Shown: piece by piece, positions 6,414 through 14,114 of the stretch
Layout of the letters: every line of letters begins with the position of its first letter
How positions within the stretch are numbered: the stretch's first letter is position 1
Assembly: GCA_017577925.1 (NCBI GenBank)
Contig: PKQU01000011.1
Location: forward strand, 1 to 19,335
DNA from: Bacillota bacterium
GTDB taxonomy: Bacteria > Bacillota > Bacilli > Calditerricolales > Calditerricolaceae
Direction: 5' to 3'
Length of the DNA: 19,335 nucleotides
Notes under the pieces: generated by a model
What the model was told of the DNA's origin: nothing
The model's input: the letters and a program-made list of their open reading frames with translations, nothing else
The model's database searches: none
Translations under genes and position numbers: made by a program

Positions 6414-6445
6414 AGGCGGCCTGGGTCGCGTTCACCAGGCCGCCT
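6414..6445 (-). terminator. Hairpin at the end of sigH, weak terminator candidate
   Basis: On the minus strand AGGCGGCCTGG pairs perfectly with CCAGGCCGCCT (11 bp, 10-base loop), starting at the last base of the sigH stop codon. Only TTGTCGTTG follows, so the U-tract is poor. It may be a leaky terminator or a 3' stabiliser. Confidence 0.5.
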
Positions 6446-7098
6446 CACGTCGTCACTTCCCGCACTTCCAGATACCGTTCCAGCTTGCGCTTGACGCGCT
6501 GCAGCGCGTTATCGATCGACTTGACATGCCGGTCGAGGTTGAGCGCGATCTCCTGGTACGACCGGCCGTCAAGGTACAGCATCAGCACCTTGCGTTCCAA
6601 GTCGCTCAAGATCTCACTCATCTTGAGCTCGATGTCATCAAACTCCTCCTGGTTGATGATCAGCTCTTCGGGATCCGCAACCCGTGAACCGCACAACACG
6701 TCGAGCAACGTGCGGTCGGAGTCTTCGTCATAGATGGGCTTGTCCAACGAGATGTACGAGTTGAGAGGGATGTGTTTCTGCCGCGTTGCCGTCTTAATCG
6801 CCGTGATGATCTGCCGCGTGATGCACAATTCGGCAAAGGCCTTGAACGAGGTGAGCTTATCGCCACGGTAATCGCGAATCGACTTGTACAGCCCGATCAT
6901 ACCTTCCTGGATGATGTCCTCCCGATCGGCACCGATCAGGAAGTACGACCGGGCCTTTGCCCGCACAAAGGGTTTGTATTTGTTGATGAGGTATTCCAAG
7001 GCGTCGTTGTCGCCGTCACGGATCCGTTCCACCAGTTCTTCGTCCGTCATCTGGTCATAGCGGCTCGTTTCGTGGCTGTCCCTGAGCTCCGCGCTCAC
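6445..7098 (-). CDS. sigH: RNA polymerase sigma-H factor (Spo0H)
   Basis: Sigma-H directs post-exponential, competence and early sporulation genes. The 217-aa protein follows B. subtilis SigH (218 aa) closely. Region 2 reads LINKYKPFVRAKARSYFLIG, then ADREDIIQEGMIGLYKSIRD and LTSFKAFAELCITRQIITAI. Region 4 reads LSDLERKVLMLYLDGRSYQE, with the helix-turn-helix RHVKSIDNALQRVKRKLERY. I chose GTG at 7098, six bases after GGAGGG. ATGs at 7104 and 7122 are in frame but have no properly spaced ribosome site. It has its own promoter, whose -35 overlaps the yacP stop. Its presence is the best hint that the organism can sporulate. Confidence 0.95.
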   Translation of the reverse strand: MSAELRDSHETSRYDQMTDEELVERIRDGDNDALEYLINKYKPFVRAKARSYFLIGADREDIIQEGMIGLYKSIRDYRGDKLTSFKAFAELCITRQIITAIKTATRQKHIPLNSYISLDKPIYDEDSDRTLLDVLCGSRVADPEELIINQEEFDDIELKMSEILSDLERKVLMLYLDGRSYQEIALNLDRHVKSIDNALQRVKRKLERYLEVREVTT

Positions 7099-7139
7099 CC
7101 TCATCCCTCCGGCTGCGGACATTCCTGGGTGATAGGTTC

Positions 7140-7169
7140 AGTATACCGCCCGCAGGCCAAGCCCGTCAA
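7140..7169 (-). promoter_or_regulatory. Sigma-A promoter of sigH
   Basis: Minus strand: TTGACG (7164-7169, five of six), an 18-base spacer and TATACT (7140-7145, five of six). The -35 overlaps the yacP stop codon at 7166-7168. In B. subtilis sigH is read from a sigma-A promoter repressed by AbrB; no specific operator is visible here. Confidence 0.75.
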
Positions 7170-7693
7170 CTCGCGGGATCGCCGCTCCGGCGCCATTTTT
7201 CGAATCGTTCGGCGATCTCCTCCGGCATGCGATCGCCCACCGACGTTCTCGGAGGCGAGAGCGTTTTCATGCGCGCCGCGACGTCACGACGCACGCCGGC
7301 CAGTTCGTTCAGGAGCTGGCGCGCCGGCAGCCGCAGCGCCCCGCGAGCGAAGACCACCCACTGCTCCACGGCGTCCGACGTGGCCACGTACACCCGCCGC
7401 CGGGAGGACAGCCACTCGCCCACAAGCCGCTCGATCCGCTCATCGGCCGTCTCGCCGCGCGCCGTGTAGGTGACGGTGACACCGTGTTCGCAGGTGGTGA
7501 CCGCGGGGCCCTCGGTGCGGTGCGCGTCAAACACGACAATCACCCGGCGGCCCGTGACGGCCTGATAGTCGGCGAGCGCATCCACCAGCGCCCGACGCGC
7601 CTCCTCGAGAGCCGCCTCCCCCAGCGGCTCCGACAACTGCCCGGCCGCGGCCCCGATCACGTTGTATCCGTCGACGATCAGCACCTCTTCCAT
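7166..7693 (-). CDS. yacP: Ribosome-dependent mRNA endonuclease Rae1 (YacP, NYN/PIN-like)
   Basis: Homologous to B. subtilis YacP/Rae1, an NYN-domain nuclease that enters the ribosomal A site and cuts mRNAs. The 175-aa protein (B. subtilis 170) has the acidic start motif LIVDGYNVIGA, the core VIVVFDAHRTEG, the catalytic-type ETADERIERL and ATSDAVEQWVVFARGALR, and ends with FEKWRRSG. The ATG at 7693 follows a weak GGTGGGGTG; the open frame extends further but is not conserved. It lies 22 bases behind rlmB as the last gene of the long unit. Confidence 0.93.
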   Translation of the reverse strand: MEEVLIVDGYNVIGAAAGQLSEPLGEAALEEARRALVDALADYQAVTGRRVIVVFDAHRTEGPAVTTCEHGVTVTYTARGETADERIERLVGEWLSSRRRVYVATSDAVEQWVVFARGALRLPARQLLNELAGVRRDVAARMKTLSPPRTSVGDRMPEEIAERFEKWRRSGDPAS

Positions 7694-7715
7694 GGCCACC
7701 CCACCGGGACCGTCC

Positions 7716-8456
7716 TCATCCGACGGGATGCCGGGCGCGAAAGACCTCGTACATGAGCAGGGCCGCGGCAACCGCCGCGTTCAGCGACGTGAGGCGGCCG
7801 ACCATCGGCAGGCGGACGAGCACGTCGCAGGTCTCGCGCACCAGCCGGCTCATGCCCCGCCCCTCGCTGCCGACGACAAGGGCAAGGGGCACCGTATAGT
7901 CGGCCGTGCGGTAATCGTGGGTCGCCTGGGCATCGGTGCCGACGACCCACAGGCCTTCCGCTTTCAGTTCCTCCAGGGTGCGGGCGATGTTGGTGACGCG
8001 GGCGACGGGAACGTGTTCGGCCGCCCCGGCGGAGGCTTTCACGGCCGCGGGGGTGAGCTGGGCCGAACGCCGCTTGGGGATGATCACGCCATGGGCGCCG
8101 ACGGCGTCGGCCGTGCGCAGGATGGAGCCCAGGTTGTGCGGGTCCTCGAGGCCGTCCAGCACAACAAGAAAGGGCATTTCGCCCCGCGCGCGGGCCCGCG
8201 CCAGGAGGTCCGTCACCTCGGCATAGGCGCGGGCAGCCACGGCAGCGGCCACCCCCTGATGCACCGCAGCGGGAGCCAGCTCGTCCAGCTTGCGTCGCGG
8301 CACCTGCTGAACCGGCACACCCTGCTGGCGCGCCGCGGTCAAGAGCGGCGCCAACTGGCGGGATGAGACCCCTTCCGCCAGCAAAATCTTGTTGATCGCC
8401 CGTCCGGCACGCAAGGCCTCTAGCACCGGATGGCGTCCGTAGATCCATTCCGTCAC
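7716..8456 (-). CDS. rlmB: 23S rRNA (guanosine-2'-O-)-methyltransferase RlmB (YacO, SpoU family)
   Basis: A SpoU/TrmH-family 2'-O-ribose methyltransferase; the E. coli RlmB target is G2251 in the 23S P-loop. The 246-aa protein begins TEWIYGRHPVLEALRAGR (substrate-binding N-domain). The three SPOUT motifs are LEDPHNLGSILRTADAVGAH, LALVVGSEGRGMSRLV and VRLPMVGRLTSLNAAVAAAL. These residues form the trefoil-knot SAM site. The GTG at 8456 overlaps the mrnC stop by four bases (GTGA), indicating translational coupling. Specificity for G2251 is inferred from the family. Confidence 0.94.
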   Translation of the reverse strand: MTEWIYGRHPVLEALRAGRAINKILLAEGVSSRQLAPLLTAARQQGVPVQQVPRRKLDELAPAAVHQGVAAAVAARAYAEVTDLLARARARGEMPFLVVLDGLEDPHNLGSILRTADAVGAHGVIIPKRRSAQLTPAAVKASAGAAEHVPVARVTNIARTLEELKAEGLWVVGTDAQATHDYRTADYTVPLALVVGSEGRGMSRLVRETCDVLVRLPMVGRLTSLNAAVAAALLMYEVFRARHPVG

Positions 8457-8899
8457 CGCGTTTCGCTCCCTTCGGGTTCCGGCGGCCCGCCGTCCCCGTC
8501 CATGGCCGTCAAGGCGTGGGCAATCAGCTCGCGCAGCCGCCCCTCCTGCCCCGTCAGGTACAGGTAGCCAAACAAGCTTTCAAGCCCCGTGCTAAGGCGG
8601 TATTCGGACACGCGGGCATTTTTGGGTATGGTGCCGGACTTGGCGTTGCGCCCGCGGCGCAGCACGGCCGCCTCCTCCTCGCTGAGGAGCGGCAACAGGC
8701 GGTGGACCACCCGGGCCTGGCCGCGCGCTGACACGTAGGCAACCGCTGCCCGCTGCAGGTTGCCTGGTTTCAGCACGCCCCGCGCCAACAGGTGCGTACG
8801 CACATACAACTCATAGACGGCGTCGCCGACATAGGCCCACACCAGGGGGTGAAGCCGTTCGGGAGGAAGGGACAGCGTCACATCAACGGTCAGTCGCAT
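8453..8899 (-). CDS. mrnC: Mini-ribonuclease III (23S rRNA maturation)
   Basis: Mini-III is a dimeric RNase III catalytic domain without the dsRNA-binding domain; in B. subtilis it matures 23S rRNA ends. The 148-aa protein (B. subtilis 143) has the signature HPLVWAYVGDAVYELYVRTH with catalytic Asp26, the segment RRGRNAKSGTIPKNARVSEY, and the second motif STGLESLFGYLYLTGQ. It starts with ATG at 8899, seven bases after GAGGGTG, and follows cysS by 12 bases. Its end overlaps the rlmB start, so two rRNA-modifying enzymes are made together. Confidence 0.94.
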   Translation of the reverse strand: MRLTVDVTLSLPPERLHPLVWAYVGDAVYELYVRTHLLARGVLKPGNLQRAAVAYVSARGQARVVHRLLPLLSEEEAAVLRRGRNAKSGTIPKNARVSEYRLSTGLESLFGYLYLTGQEGRLRELIAHALTAMDGDGGPPEPEGSETR

Positions 8900-8911
8900 C
8901 CCACCACACCC

Positions 8912-10360
8912 TCACTTTCGCCGCCACCGCACGCCGTGGGGCGTGTCCTCCACGATGACGCCCATCTGGTTCAGCCGGTCGCGGATGGCGTCGGCCGTGG
9001 CCCAGTCCTTGCGCTTGCGGGCCTCCTGGCGCTCGGCAATGAGCCGCTCCACCTCCGCCACAAAGCTGTCGTCCTCGCCGGAGGCTTCGGCCTGCGGCGC
9101 CAAGGTCAGGCCGAGCACCTCCTCGGCAAGCTCGGCAAAGAGGTCGAGGAAGGCCTGAACCGATCCGCGAACCATCGCGTCACGCCGCACGTACTGGTTG
9201 GCCTCCCGCGCCGCGTCGAAGAGCACGGTGATGGCGTTGGCCGTATTGAAGTCGTCGTCCATCTCCGCCACAAAGCGCGCGCGCAGGGTGGAGACGGCCT
9301 CGGCCACCTCAGGCTCCACCGCGCCCTCTCTCGCTCCGCCCAGCGCAAAGCGCAGGTTCTCCACCGCTGTGCGGAGACGGGCCAGACCCGCCTCCGCCTG
9401 AGCGAGAAGCTCCTCGCTGAAGTTGATCGGGTTGCGGTAGTGGACCGACAGGAGGAAGAAGCGCAGGGCCATCGGGTCATGCTGCCGCCGCAGCTCGCGC
9501 ACGAGGAGCACGTTGCCCAAGGACTTGGACATCTTCTCCCCCTTGATGTTGACAAAGCCGTTGTGCAGCCAATAGCGGGCCATGGGTTTGCCCGTCAGCC
9601 CCTCGCTCTGGGCGATTTCGTTCTCGTGATGGGGAAAGATGAGGTCCTGCCCGCCGGCGTGGATGTCAAAGCTGTCGCCGAGGTACCGGCGCGACATGGC
9701 CGAACATTCGATGTGCCACCCCGGTCGGCCGCGCCCCCACGGGCTGTCCCAGGCAATCTCGTCCGGGGCCTTGGCCTTCTTCCACAGGGCAAAGTCGAGG
9801 GGGTTTTCCTTCTTCTCGCTCACCTCTACCCGCGCCCCGGCCATCAGCTCGTCGAGGGGCTGGTGGGACAGCTTCCCGTACGCCGGAAAGCGCGCCGTGC
9901 GGAAATAGACGTCGCCATCGGCCTCATAGGCCAGGCCCTTGTCGATCAGTCCCTGGATGAAGGCGATGATCTCGGGAATGTGCTCGGTAACGCGGGGGGC
10001 AACGTCCGGCTCGCGAACGCCGAGGGCCCGCACGTCTTCCCGGTAGGCGGCGATAAACCGCTCGGCCACCTCGGGCACGGTGAGGCCCATCTCCCGCGCG
10101 GCGTTGATCAGCTTGTCGTCGACGTCGGTGAAGTTCTGCACGTAGGTGACGCGAAACCCGCGGTAGGCCAGGTAGCGGCGCACCACGTCAAACACGACGG
10201 CCGCCCGGGCGTTGCCGATGTGGATGTAGTGGTACACCGTCGGCCCGCAGGTGTACATGCGCACCTCACCCGGCACAAGGGGCACAAAAGGCTCCTTCTG
10301 CCGCGTCAGCGTGTTATACACGCGTAGATTCGTTTGCGGCGGTACCTTGGGATTGGTCAT
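8912..10360 (-). CDS. cysS: Cysteinyl-tRNA synthetase
   Basis: Class I synthetase charging tRNA-Cys. The 482-aa protein is a little longer than in B. subtilis. It has the zinc ligand region MYTCGPTVYHY (Cys38), the HIGH motif as YIHIGNAR, the zinc site PGWHIECSAMS, HAGGQDLIFPHHENE, and the KMSKS loop GEKMSKSLGN (about residue 275). The ATG at 10360 follows AAAGGAGTGA by nine bases. Its first 47 bases overlap the end of cysE in another frame. It is transcribed behind the Cys T-box, so low charged tRNA-Cys should raise its own expression. Confidence 0.97.
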   Translation of the reverse strand: MTNPKVPPQTNLRVYNTLTRQKEPFVPLVPGEVRMYTCGPTVYHYIHIGNARAAVVFDVVRRYLAYRGFRVTYVQNFTDVDDKLINAAREMGLTVPEVAERFIAAYREDVRALGVREPDVAPRVTEHIPEIIAFIQGLIDKGLAYEADGDVYFRTARFPAYGKLSHQPLDELMAGARVEVSEKKENPLDFALWKKAKAPDEIAWDSPWGRGRPGWHIECSAMSRRYLGDSFDIHAGGQDLIFPHHENEIAQSEGLTGKPMARYWLHNGFVNIKGEKMSKSLGNVLLVRELRRQHDPMALRFFLLSVHYRNPINFSEELLAQAEAGLARLRTAVENLRFALGGAREGAVEPEVAEAVSTLRARFVAEMDDDFNTANAITVLFDAAREANQYVRRDAMVRGSVQAFLDLFAELAEEVLGLTLAPQAEASGEDDSFVAEVERLIAERQEARKRKDWATADAIRDRLNQMGVIVEDTPHGVRWRRK

Positions 10361-11024
10361 GCTCCTGATTCACTCCTTTGAGCCGTTCCACTTCGCGTTT
10401 GAGGTTGTCGATCTCTTCCTGCATCGTCCGCAGGAGATCGGCCACGGGGTCGGGCAAGTTAACGTGGTCAAGGTCGTTGGGCACACGGCGCCCGTTTTGC
10501 ACGACGACGCGTCCCGGAATGCCTACCACTGTCGAATTGGGCGGCACTTCCCGCAGCACGACGGAGCCGGCGCCGATCTTGGAGTTGTCGCCGATCTTGA
10601 AAGAGCCGAGCACCTTGGCCCCCGACGCGATGAGGACGTTGTTGCCGATCGTCGGGTGACGCTTGCCCTTCTCCTTGCCCGTTCCGCCCAAGGTCACCCC
10701 CTGGTACAGGGTGACGTCGTCGCCGATCTCGCATGTTTCGCCGATAACCACGCCCATGCCGTGGTCAATGAACAGCCGGCGGCCGATCTTGGCCCCCGGA
10801 TGGATCTCCACCCCGGTCAGAAAGCGGACAAACTGGGAGATGAGCCGGGCAATCAAGCGAAAGTCACGCTCCCAGAACCAGTGGGCAATGCGGTACCCCC
10901 AGATGGCGTGCAGGCCGGAGTAGCAGAGCACCACCTCCAGGACGCTGCGCGCCGCCGGGTCCCGCTCAAACACCACCTGCACGTCCTCCTTGAGCCGTTC
11001 CCAGATGCACCGCAACCGCTTCAT
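10314..11024 (-). CDS. cysE: Serine O-acetyltransferase
   Basis: CysE makes O-acetylserine from serine and acetyl-CoA, the first step of cysteine synthesis. The 236-aa protein (B. subtilis 217) has an alpha-helical N-domain (MKRLRCIWERLKEDVQVVFE). A left-handed beta-helix of hexapeptide repeats follows, with IHPGAKIGRRLFIDHGMGVV, TLYQGVTLGGTGKEKGKRHP and IGNNVLIASGAKVLGS. The tail (about residues 197-236) has a short heptad-like stretch (TMQEEIDNLKREVERLKG) and then a hydrophilic end that is longer than usual and overlaps cysS. The ATG at 11024 follows AGGAGGG by seven bases. It sits directly behind the Cys T-box terminator. Confidence 0.96.
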   Translation of the reverse strand: MKRLRCIWERLKEDVQVVFERDPAARSVLEVVLCYSGLHAIWGYRIAHWFWERDFRLIARLISQFVRFLTGVEIHPGAKIGRRLFIDHGMGVVIGETCEIGDDVTLYQGVTLGGTGKEKGKRHPTIGNNVLIASGAKVLGSFKIGDNSKIGAGSVVLREVPPNSTVVGIPGRVVVQNGRRVPNDLDHVNLPDPVADLLRTMQEEIDNLKREVERLKGVNQEHDQSQGTAANESTRV

Positions 11025-11062
11025 CGCCCATCCCTCCTCTGCTGTGCGCGTAAGGCGGGAGC

Positions 11063-11100
11063 AAAAAAACCGTCCCCGTAGCGCTGCTACAGAGACGGTT
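11063..11100 (-). terminator. Conditional terminator of the Cys T-box
   Basis: Minus strand: AACCGTC pairs with GACGGTT, with an inner TGTAGC/GCTACG helix and an AGC loop, followed by the T-run at 11063-11069. Uncharged tRNA-Cys would favour the antiterminator instead. Confidence 0.9.
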
Positions 11101-11395
11101 CCCCGCGGTTCCACTCTGCTTAAACCCGGCGCCACGTGGGCATGCGCGGCACGCGGCCCCGCCTCGGCGCCAGGGCCGTGTTTCACCGCAGCACCCTCAC
11201 GCGCCGGGTTTCCCTCTGCCCCGTAACGGAGGGACCCGCTCTTCCCCTACACGCCCCCGCGGACGTTCGGGGAAGCGGCTCACGGGCGCACCCTTCCGGC
11301 GGCGGATGCCAGGCCACTTCCAGCCGGGGACGGTCCCCGATGGCCCTCTCTGGCGACATCCGGTCTCCGCCGTACTCCTCCCGCTCCTCGCCTTT
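11063..11395 (-). ncRNA. T-box riboswitch, tRNA-Cys specific, controlling cysE-cysS
   Basis: This fills the 375-base gap between gltX and cysE. The T-box motif AGAGTGGAACCGCG lies at 11103-11116. Stem I elements include AGTA (around 11375), CAGAGAGGG and GCTGGAAGTGGCC near the top, and a GTGAGCC K-turn-like segment. The likely specifier is TGC (11288-11290, Cys). The T-box bulge TGGA would pair with UCCA, i.e. a tRNA with discriminator U73, as in tRNA-Cys; this agrees with the specifier and with the cys genes downstream. AGAG and GCGG of the T-box can pair with CTCT and CCGT of the terminator 5' arm to form the antiterminator. No promoter is visible, so it probably lies within the carD-gltX transcript. 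Confidence 0.92.
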
Positions 11396-11399
11396 GGCA

Positions 11400-12884
11400 C
11401 TATCCAGTTGCCAACGCGTCCAACGCGCGAATCAAGCGGGAGACGACCCGCTCGCGGCCCAGCAAGAACAGCGTTTGGGCCAGATCCGGACCGTGGGTCT
11501 GTCCGGTGACGGCCACACGAATGGGCATGAACAGCTGCTTGCCTTTGTGCCCCGTCGCCTTCTGTACGGCCTTCAGGGCGTTTTTCACCGCGCCGGCGTT
11601 CCAGTCGGTCAGCGCTTCCGCTTCGCGGCGGAACGCGGCCAACACCGTGGGCACGTGCGACTCAGCCAGCACCGCCTTTGCTTCTTCATTATAGACAACA
11701 TCCTCTCGGAAGAACAACTCGGAGAGGGGCACGATGTCGGCCGCGCAGCCCATTTGTTCTTGGAACAGGGTGACGAGATCGACAAGCCACCGCCACTGGT
11801 CGTCGGACAGCACCTCCGGCAGGCGGCCCGCCGCCGCCAGGTGCGGGTGGGCCAGCTTGGCGACCTCCTCGGCCGGGCGCTGGCGCAGGTAGTGGTTGTT
11901 CATCCAGCGCAGGCGCTCGGGGTCAAATACCGCCGGCGCTTTGGAGACCCGTTCGAGGGAAAAGAGGCGCACCAGCTCATCCAGGGAGAAGAACTCCTGC
12001 TCGGCATATTCCCCTTCCGGCGCCCAGCCCAAGAGCACGAGGAAGTTGACCAGGGCTTCCGGCAGGTAGCCGAGGGTGCGATATTGCTCGATGAACTGGA
12101 TGATCGACTCGTCGCGCTTGCTCATTTTCTGCCGGTTGGGATTGAGGATGAGCGACAGGTGGGCAAAGCGCGGCGGCTCCCAGCCGAAGGCCTCGTAGAT
12201 CATCAGCTGTCGCGGCGTGTTGGACAGATGCTCCTCCCCGCGGATGACGTGGGTGATGCCCATCAGGTGGTCATCGATGGTCACGGCAAAGTTGTAGGTG
12301 GGTATGCCGTCCGGGCGCAGGATGACAAAATCGCCGCCGACGCCGCTCGTCTCAAAGCGCACCGTGCCGCGCACGAGGTCCTCGACGACGTACTCGCGGC
12401 CTTCCGGGACGCGGAAGCGGATCGACGGCTTGCGCCCCTCCCGCTCGTAGGCCGCCCGCTGTTCGGGCGTGAGGTTGCGGCATTTGCCGAGGTAGCGCGG
12501 CATCTCCCCGCGGGCCTTGAGCGCCTCGCGCTCGGCAGCCAGCTCCTCCTCGGTGCAGTAGCAGTAGTACGCCTTCCCTTCCGCCAGCAGCCTTTCGGCA
12601 TGTTCCCGGTAGATGGCCAAGCGGTCCATACACCGGTACGGACCGTGGGGACCGCCGACGTCCACCCCTTCATCCCATTCCAGGCCGAGCCAGCGCAGGC
12701 TGTCCAGGATCTTGGCCTCGCCGCCTTCAACGTTGCGCTTCTGGTCGGTGTCCTCAATGCGCACGATGAAATCCCCGCCGTGATGGCGGGCGAACAGGTA
12801 GTTGAACAGGGCCGTTCGCGCCCCGCCGATGTGCAAGTGCCCCGTCGGGCTCGGGGCAAACCGTACGCGTACGCGCTGGTCCAT
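11400..12884 (-). CDS. gltX: Glutamyl-tRNA synthetase
   Basis: Class I synthetase for tRNA-Glu; in Bacillales the enzyme usually also misacylates tRNA-Gln for GatCAB repair. The 494-aa protein has the HIGH-type motif FAPSPTGHLHIGGARTALFN, the segment YYCYCTEEEL, and the KMSKS-type loop QKMSKRDESIIQFI (about residue 255). Its C-terminal anticodon-binding part includes GHKGKQLFMPIRVAVTGQTHGP. The ATG at 12884 leaves four residues before VRVRFAPSPTG, as in B. subtilis. A GTG three codons upstream (12893) has a better-spaced GGGAGG and is a fair alternative. An ATG at 12926 overlaps the ispF stop but lacks a good site. It lies upstream of the Cys T-box, as in Bacillus gltX-cysE-cysS. Confidence 0.96.
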   Translation of the reverse strand: MDQRVRVRFAPSPTGHLHIGGARTALFNYLFARHHGGDFIVRIEDTDQKRNVEGGEAKILDSLRWLGLEWDEGVDVGGPHGPYRCMDRLAIYREHAERLLAEGKAYYCYCTEEELAAEREALKARGEMPRYLGKCRNLTPEQRAAYEREGRKPSIRFRVPEGREYVVEDLVRGTVRFETSGVGGDFVILRPDGIPTYNFAVTIDDHLMGITHVIRGEEHLSNTPRQLMIYEAFGWEPPRFAHLSLILNPNRQKMSKRDESIIQFIEQYRTLGYLPEALVNFLVLLGWAPEGEYAEQEFFSLDELVRLFSLERVSKAPAVFDPERLRWMNNHYLRQRPAEEVAKLAHPHLAAAGRLPEVLSDDQWRWLVDLVTLFQEQMGCAADIVPLSELFFREDVVYNEEAKAVLAESHVPTVLAAFRREAEALTDWNAGAVKNALKAVQKATGHKGKQLFMPIRVAVTGQTHGPDLAQTLFLLGRERVVSRLIRALDALATG

Positions 12885-12922
12885 GCCCTTCACCGTCCTT
12901 TCCTCCCGGAATCCGATACGTG

Positions 12923-13402
12923 TCATGCCTCACGCGGAACGAGCAGCACCACCGCCTGCGCGGCGATGCCTTCGCGGCGCCCGACAAAGCCGAGCCCTTC
13001 CGTTGTCGTCGCCTTGATGTTGACTTGGCCGACGTCAGCCTTGAGCAGCGCGGCAATGCGCGCGCGCATGCGGGGAATGTACGGGGCCAGTTTCGGCGTT
13101 TGGGCCAGCACCGTCGCGTCGAGGTTGCCCAGCCGGTATCCGTCCGCCTCGGCCAAGGCCCACACGTGGGCCAGGAGCTGCGCGCTGTCGGCATCCTTGT
13201 AGGCCGGGTCGGTGTCCGGAAAATGATGGCCGATGTCGCCGCGACCGAGGGCCCCCAGCACCGCGTCGGCAATGGCGTGCAGCAGCACGTCGGCATCGGA
13301 GTGGCCGAGCAGGCCCCGTTCGTACGGAATGTCCACCCCGCCGATCACCAGCCGGCGTCCCTCCACGAGGCGATGCACGTCAAAACCGTGTCCGATTCTC
13401 AT
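12923..13402 (-). CDS. ispF: 2-C-methyl-D-erythritol 2,4-cyclodiphosphate synthase
   Basis: IspF closes the cyclic diphosphate ring in the MEP isoprenoid pathway. The 159-aa protein (B. subtilis 158) shows the metal site RIGHGFDVHRL (Asp8, His10), the conserved GLLGHSDADVLLHAIADAVL, GDIGHHFPDTDPAYK, and the C-terminal KATTTEGLGFVGRREGIAAQ. The ATG at 13402 follows GGGAGGGTGA and lies inside the last 23 bases of ispD, so the two pathway enzymes are translationally linked. Confidence 0.96.
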   Translation of the reverse strand: MRIGHGFDVHRLVEGRRLVIGGVDIPYERGLLGHSDADVLLHAIADAVLGALGRGDIGHHFPDTDPAYKDADSAQLLAHVWALAEADGYRLGNLDATVLAQTPKLAPYIPRMRARIAALLKADVGQVNIKATTTEGLGFVGRREGIAAQAVVLLVPREA

Positions 13403-14090
13403 CGTCACCCTCCCGCCACCGGAGGAGCGCCTCCGCCACAACGACATCCTCCGGCGTGGTGATCTTCAGGTTGTCGTAGTCGCCCATCACCATGCGCACC
13501 GGATGGCCCAGCCGCTCGACGAGGGCCGCGTCGTCGGTGGCCGCCACGCCGTCCGCCCGCGCCGCCTCGTGGGCCTCGAGAAGCAGCGTGCGCCAAAAGG
13601 CCTGCGGCGTTTGGGCCAGCCACAACGACGACCGGGGCGGCGTTGCGGCAATCGTCCCGTCAGCATCAACACGTTTCACCGTATCCTTTACCGGCACGCC
13701 GAGACAGGCCGCCCCCGTTTCCTCCACCGCCGCCAAGAGGCGGTCGACGTGCTGGGGACGCACGAAGGGGCGCGCCGCGTCGTGCACCAGGACGACGTCA
13801 CAGCCTTCCAATGCGCGCAGGCCGGCGTACACGCTGTCCTGCCGCTCGGCGCCGCCCGTCACTACCGCAAGCGGCTTGGCCGGCAGCAGGTCCTGGGCCA
13901 GGGTGCGAACGCGCTCCTCTTCCCCCGCCCGGGCCACCACCACGATATGCGCGACGGCGGGGTGAGCAACAAACACGCGCAAACTGTGAAGCAAAACAGG
14001 TGTTCCCCCAATGCGGAGGAACACCTTGTTTTCCGCACACTGCATGCGGCGACCGGCACCGGCCGCCACCACCACGGCTCCCGCCCTCAT
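13380..14090 (-). CDS. ispD: 2-C-methyl-D-erythritol 4-phosphate cytidylyltransferase
   Basis: IspD transfers CMP to MEP, the third step of the MEP pathway. The 236-aa protein has the nucleotide-binding start VVVAAGAGRRMQCAENKVFL, the cytidine-site segment VVTGGAERQDSVYAGLRAL, the metal-ligand region VLVHDAARPFV, and WLAQTPQAFW, ATDDAALVERLGHPVRMVMG and NLKITTPEDVVVAEALL. The ATG at 14090 lies 24 bases behind yacL, with GGCGAGGAG about 11 bases upstream. The last residues (about ENRTRF) overlap ispF. Confidence 0.96.
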   Translation of the reverse strand: MRAGAVVVAAGAGRRMQCAENKVFLRIGGTPVLLHSLRVFVAHPAVAHIVVVARAGEEERVRTLAQDLLPAKPLAVVTGGAERQDSVYAGLRALEGCDVVLVHDAARPFVRPQHVDRLLAAVEETGAACLGVPVKDTVKRVDADGTIAATPPRSSLWLAQTPQAFWRTLLLEAHEAARADGVAATDDAALVERLGHPVRMVMGDYDNLKITTPEDVVVAEALLRWREGDDENRTRF

Positions 14091-14114
14091 GTCCCCGTCG
14101 ACTCCTCGCCCTTT

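Noticed and set aside
8792..10327. Open plus-strand frame of 511 codons opposite cysS
   Set aside because: Antisense shadow of cysS with no recognisable domain and no ribosome site of note.
11025..11186. N-terminal extension of cysE
   Set aside because: It translates the T-box and its terminator; MKRLRCIWERL is the family start.
11136..13202. Open plus-strand frame of 688 codons opposite the T-box, gltX and ispF
   Set aside because: It runs across a riboswitch and two clear genes on the other strand; length comes from GC bias.
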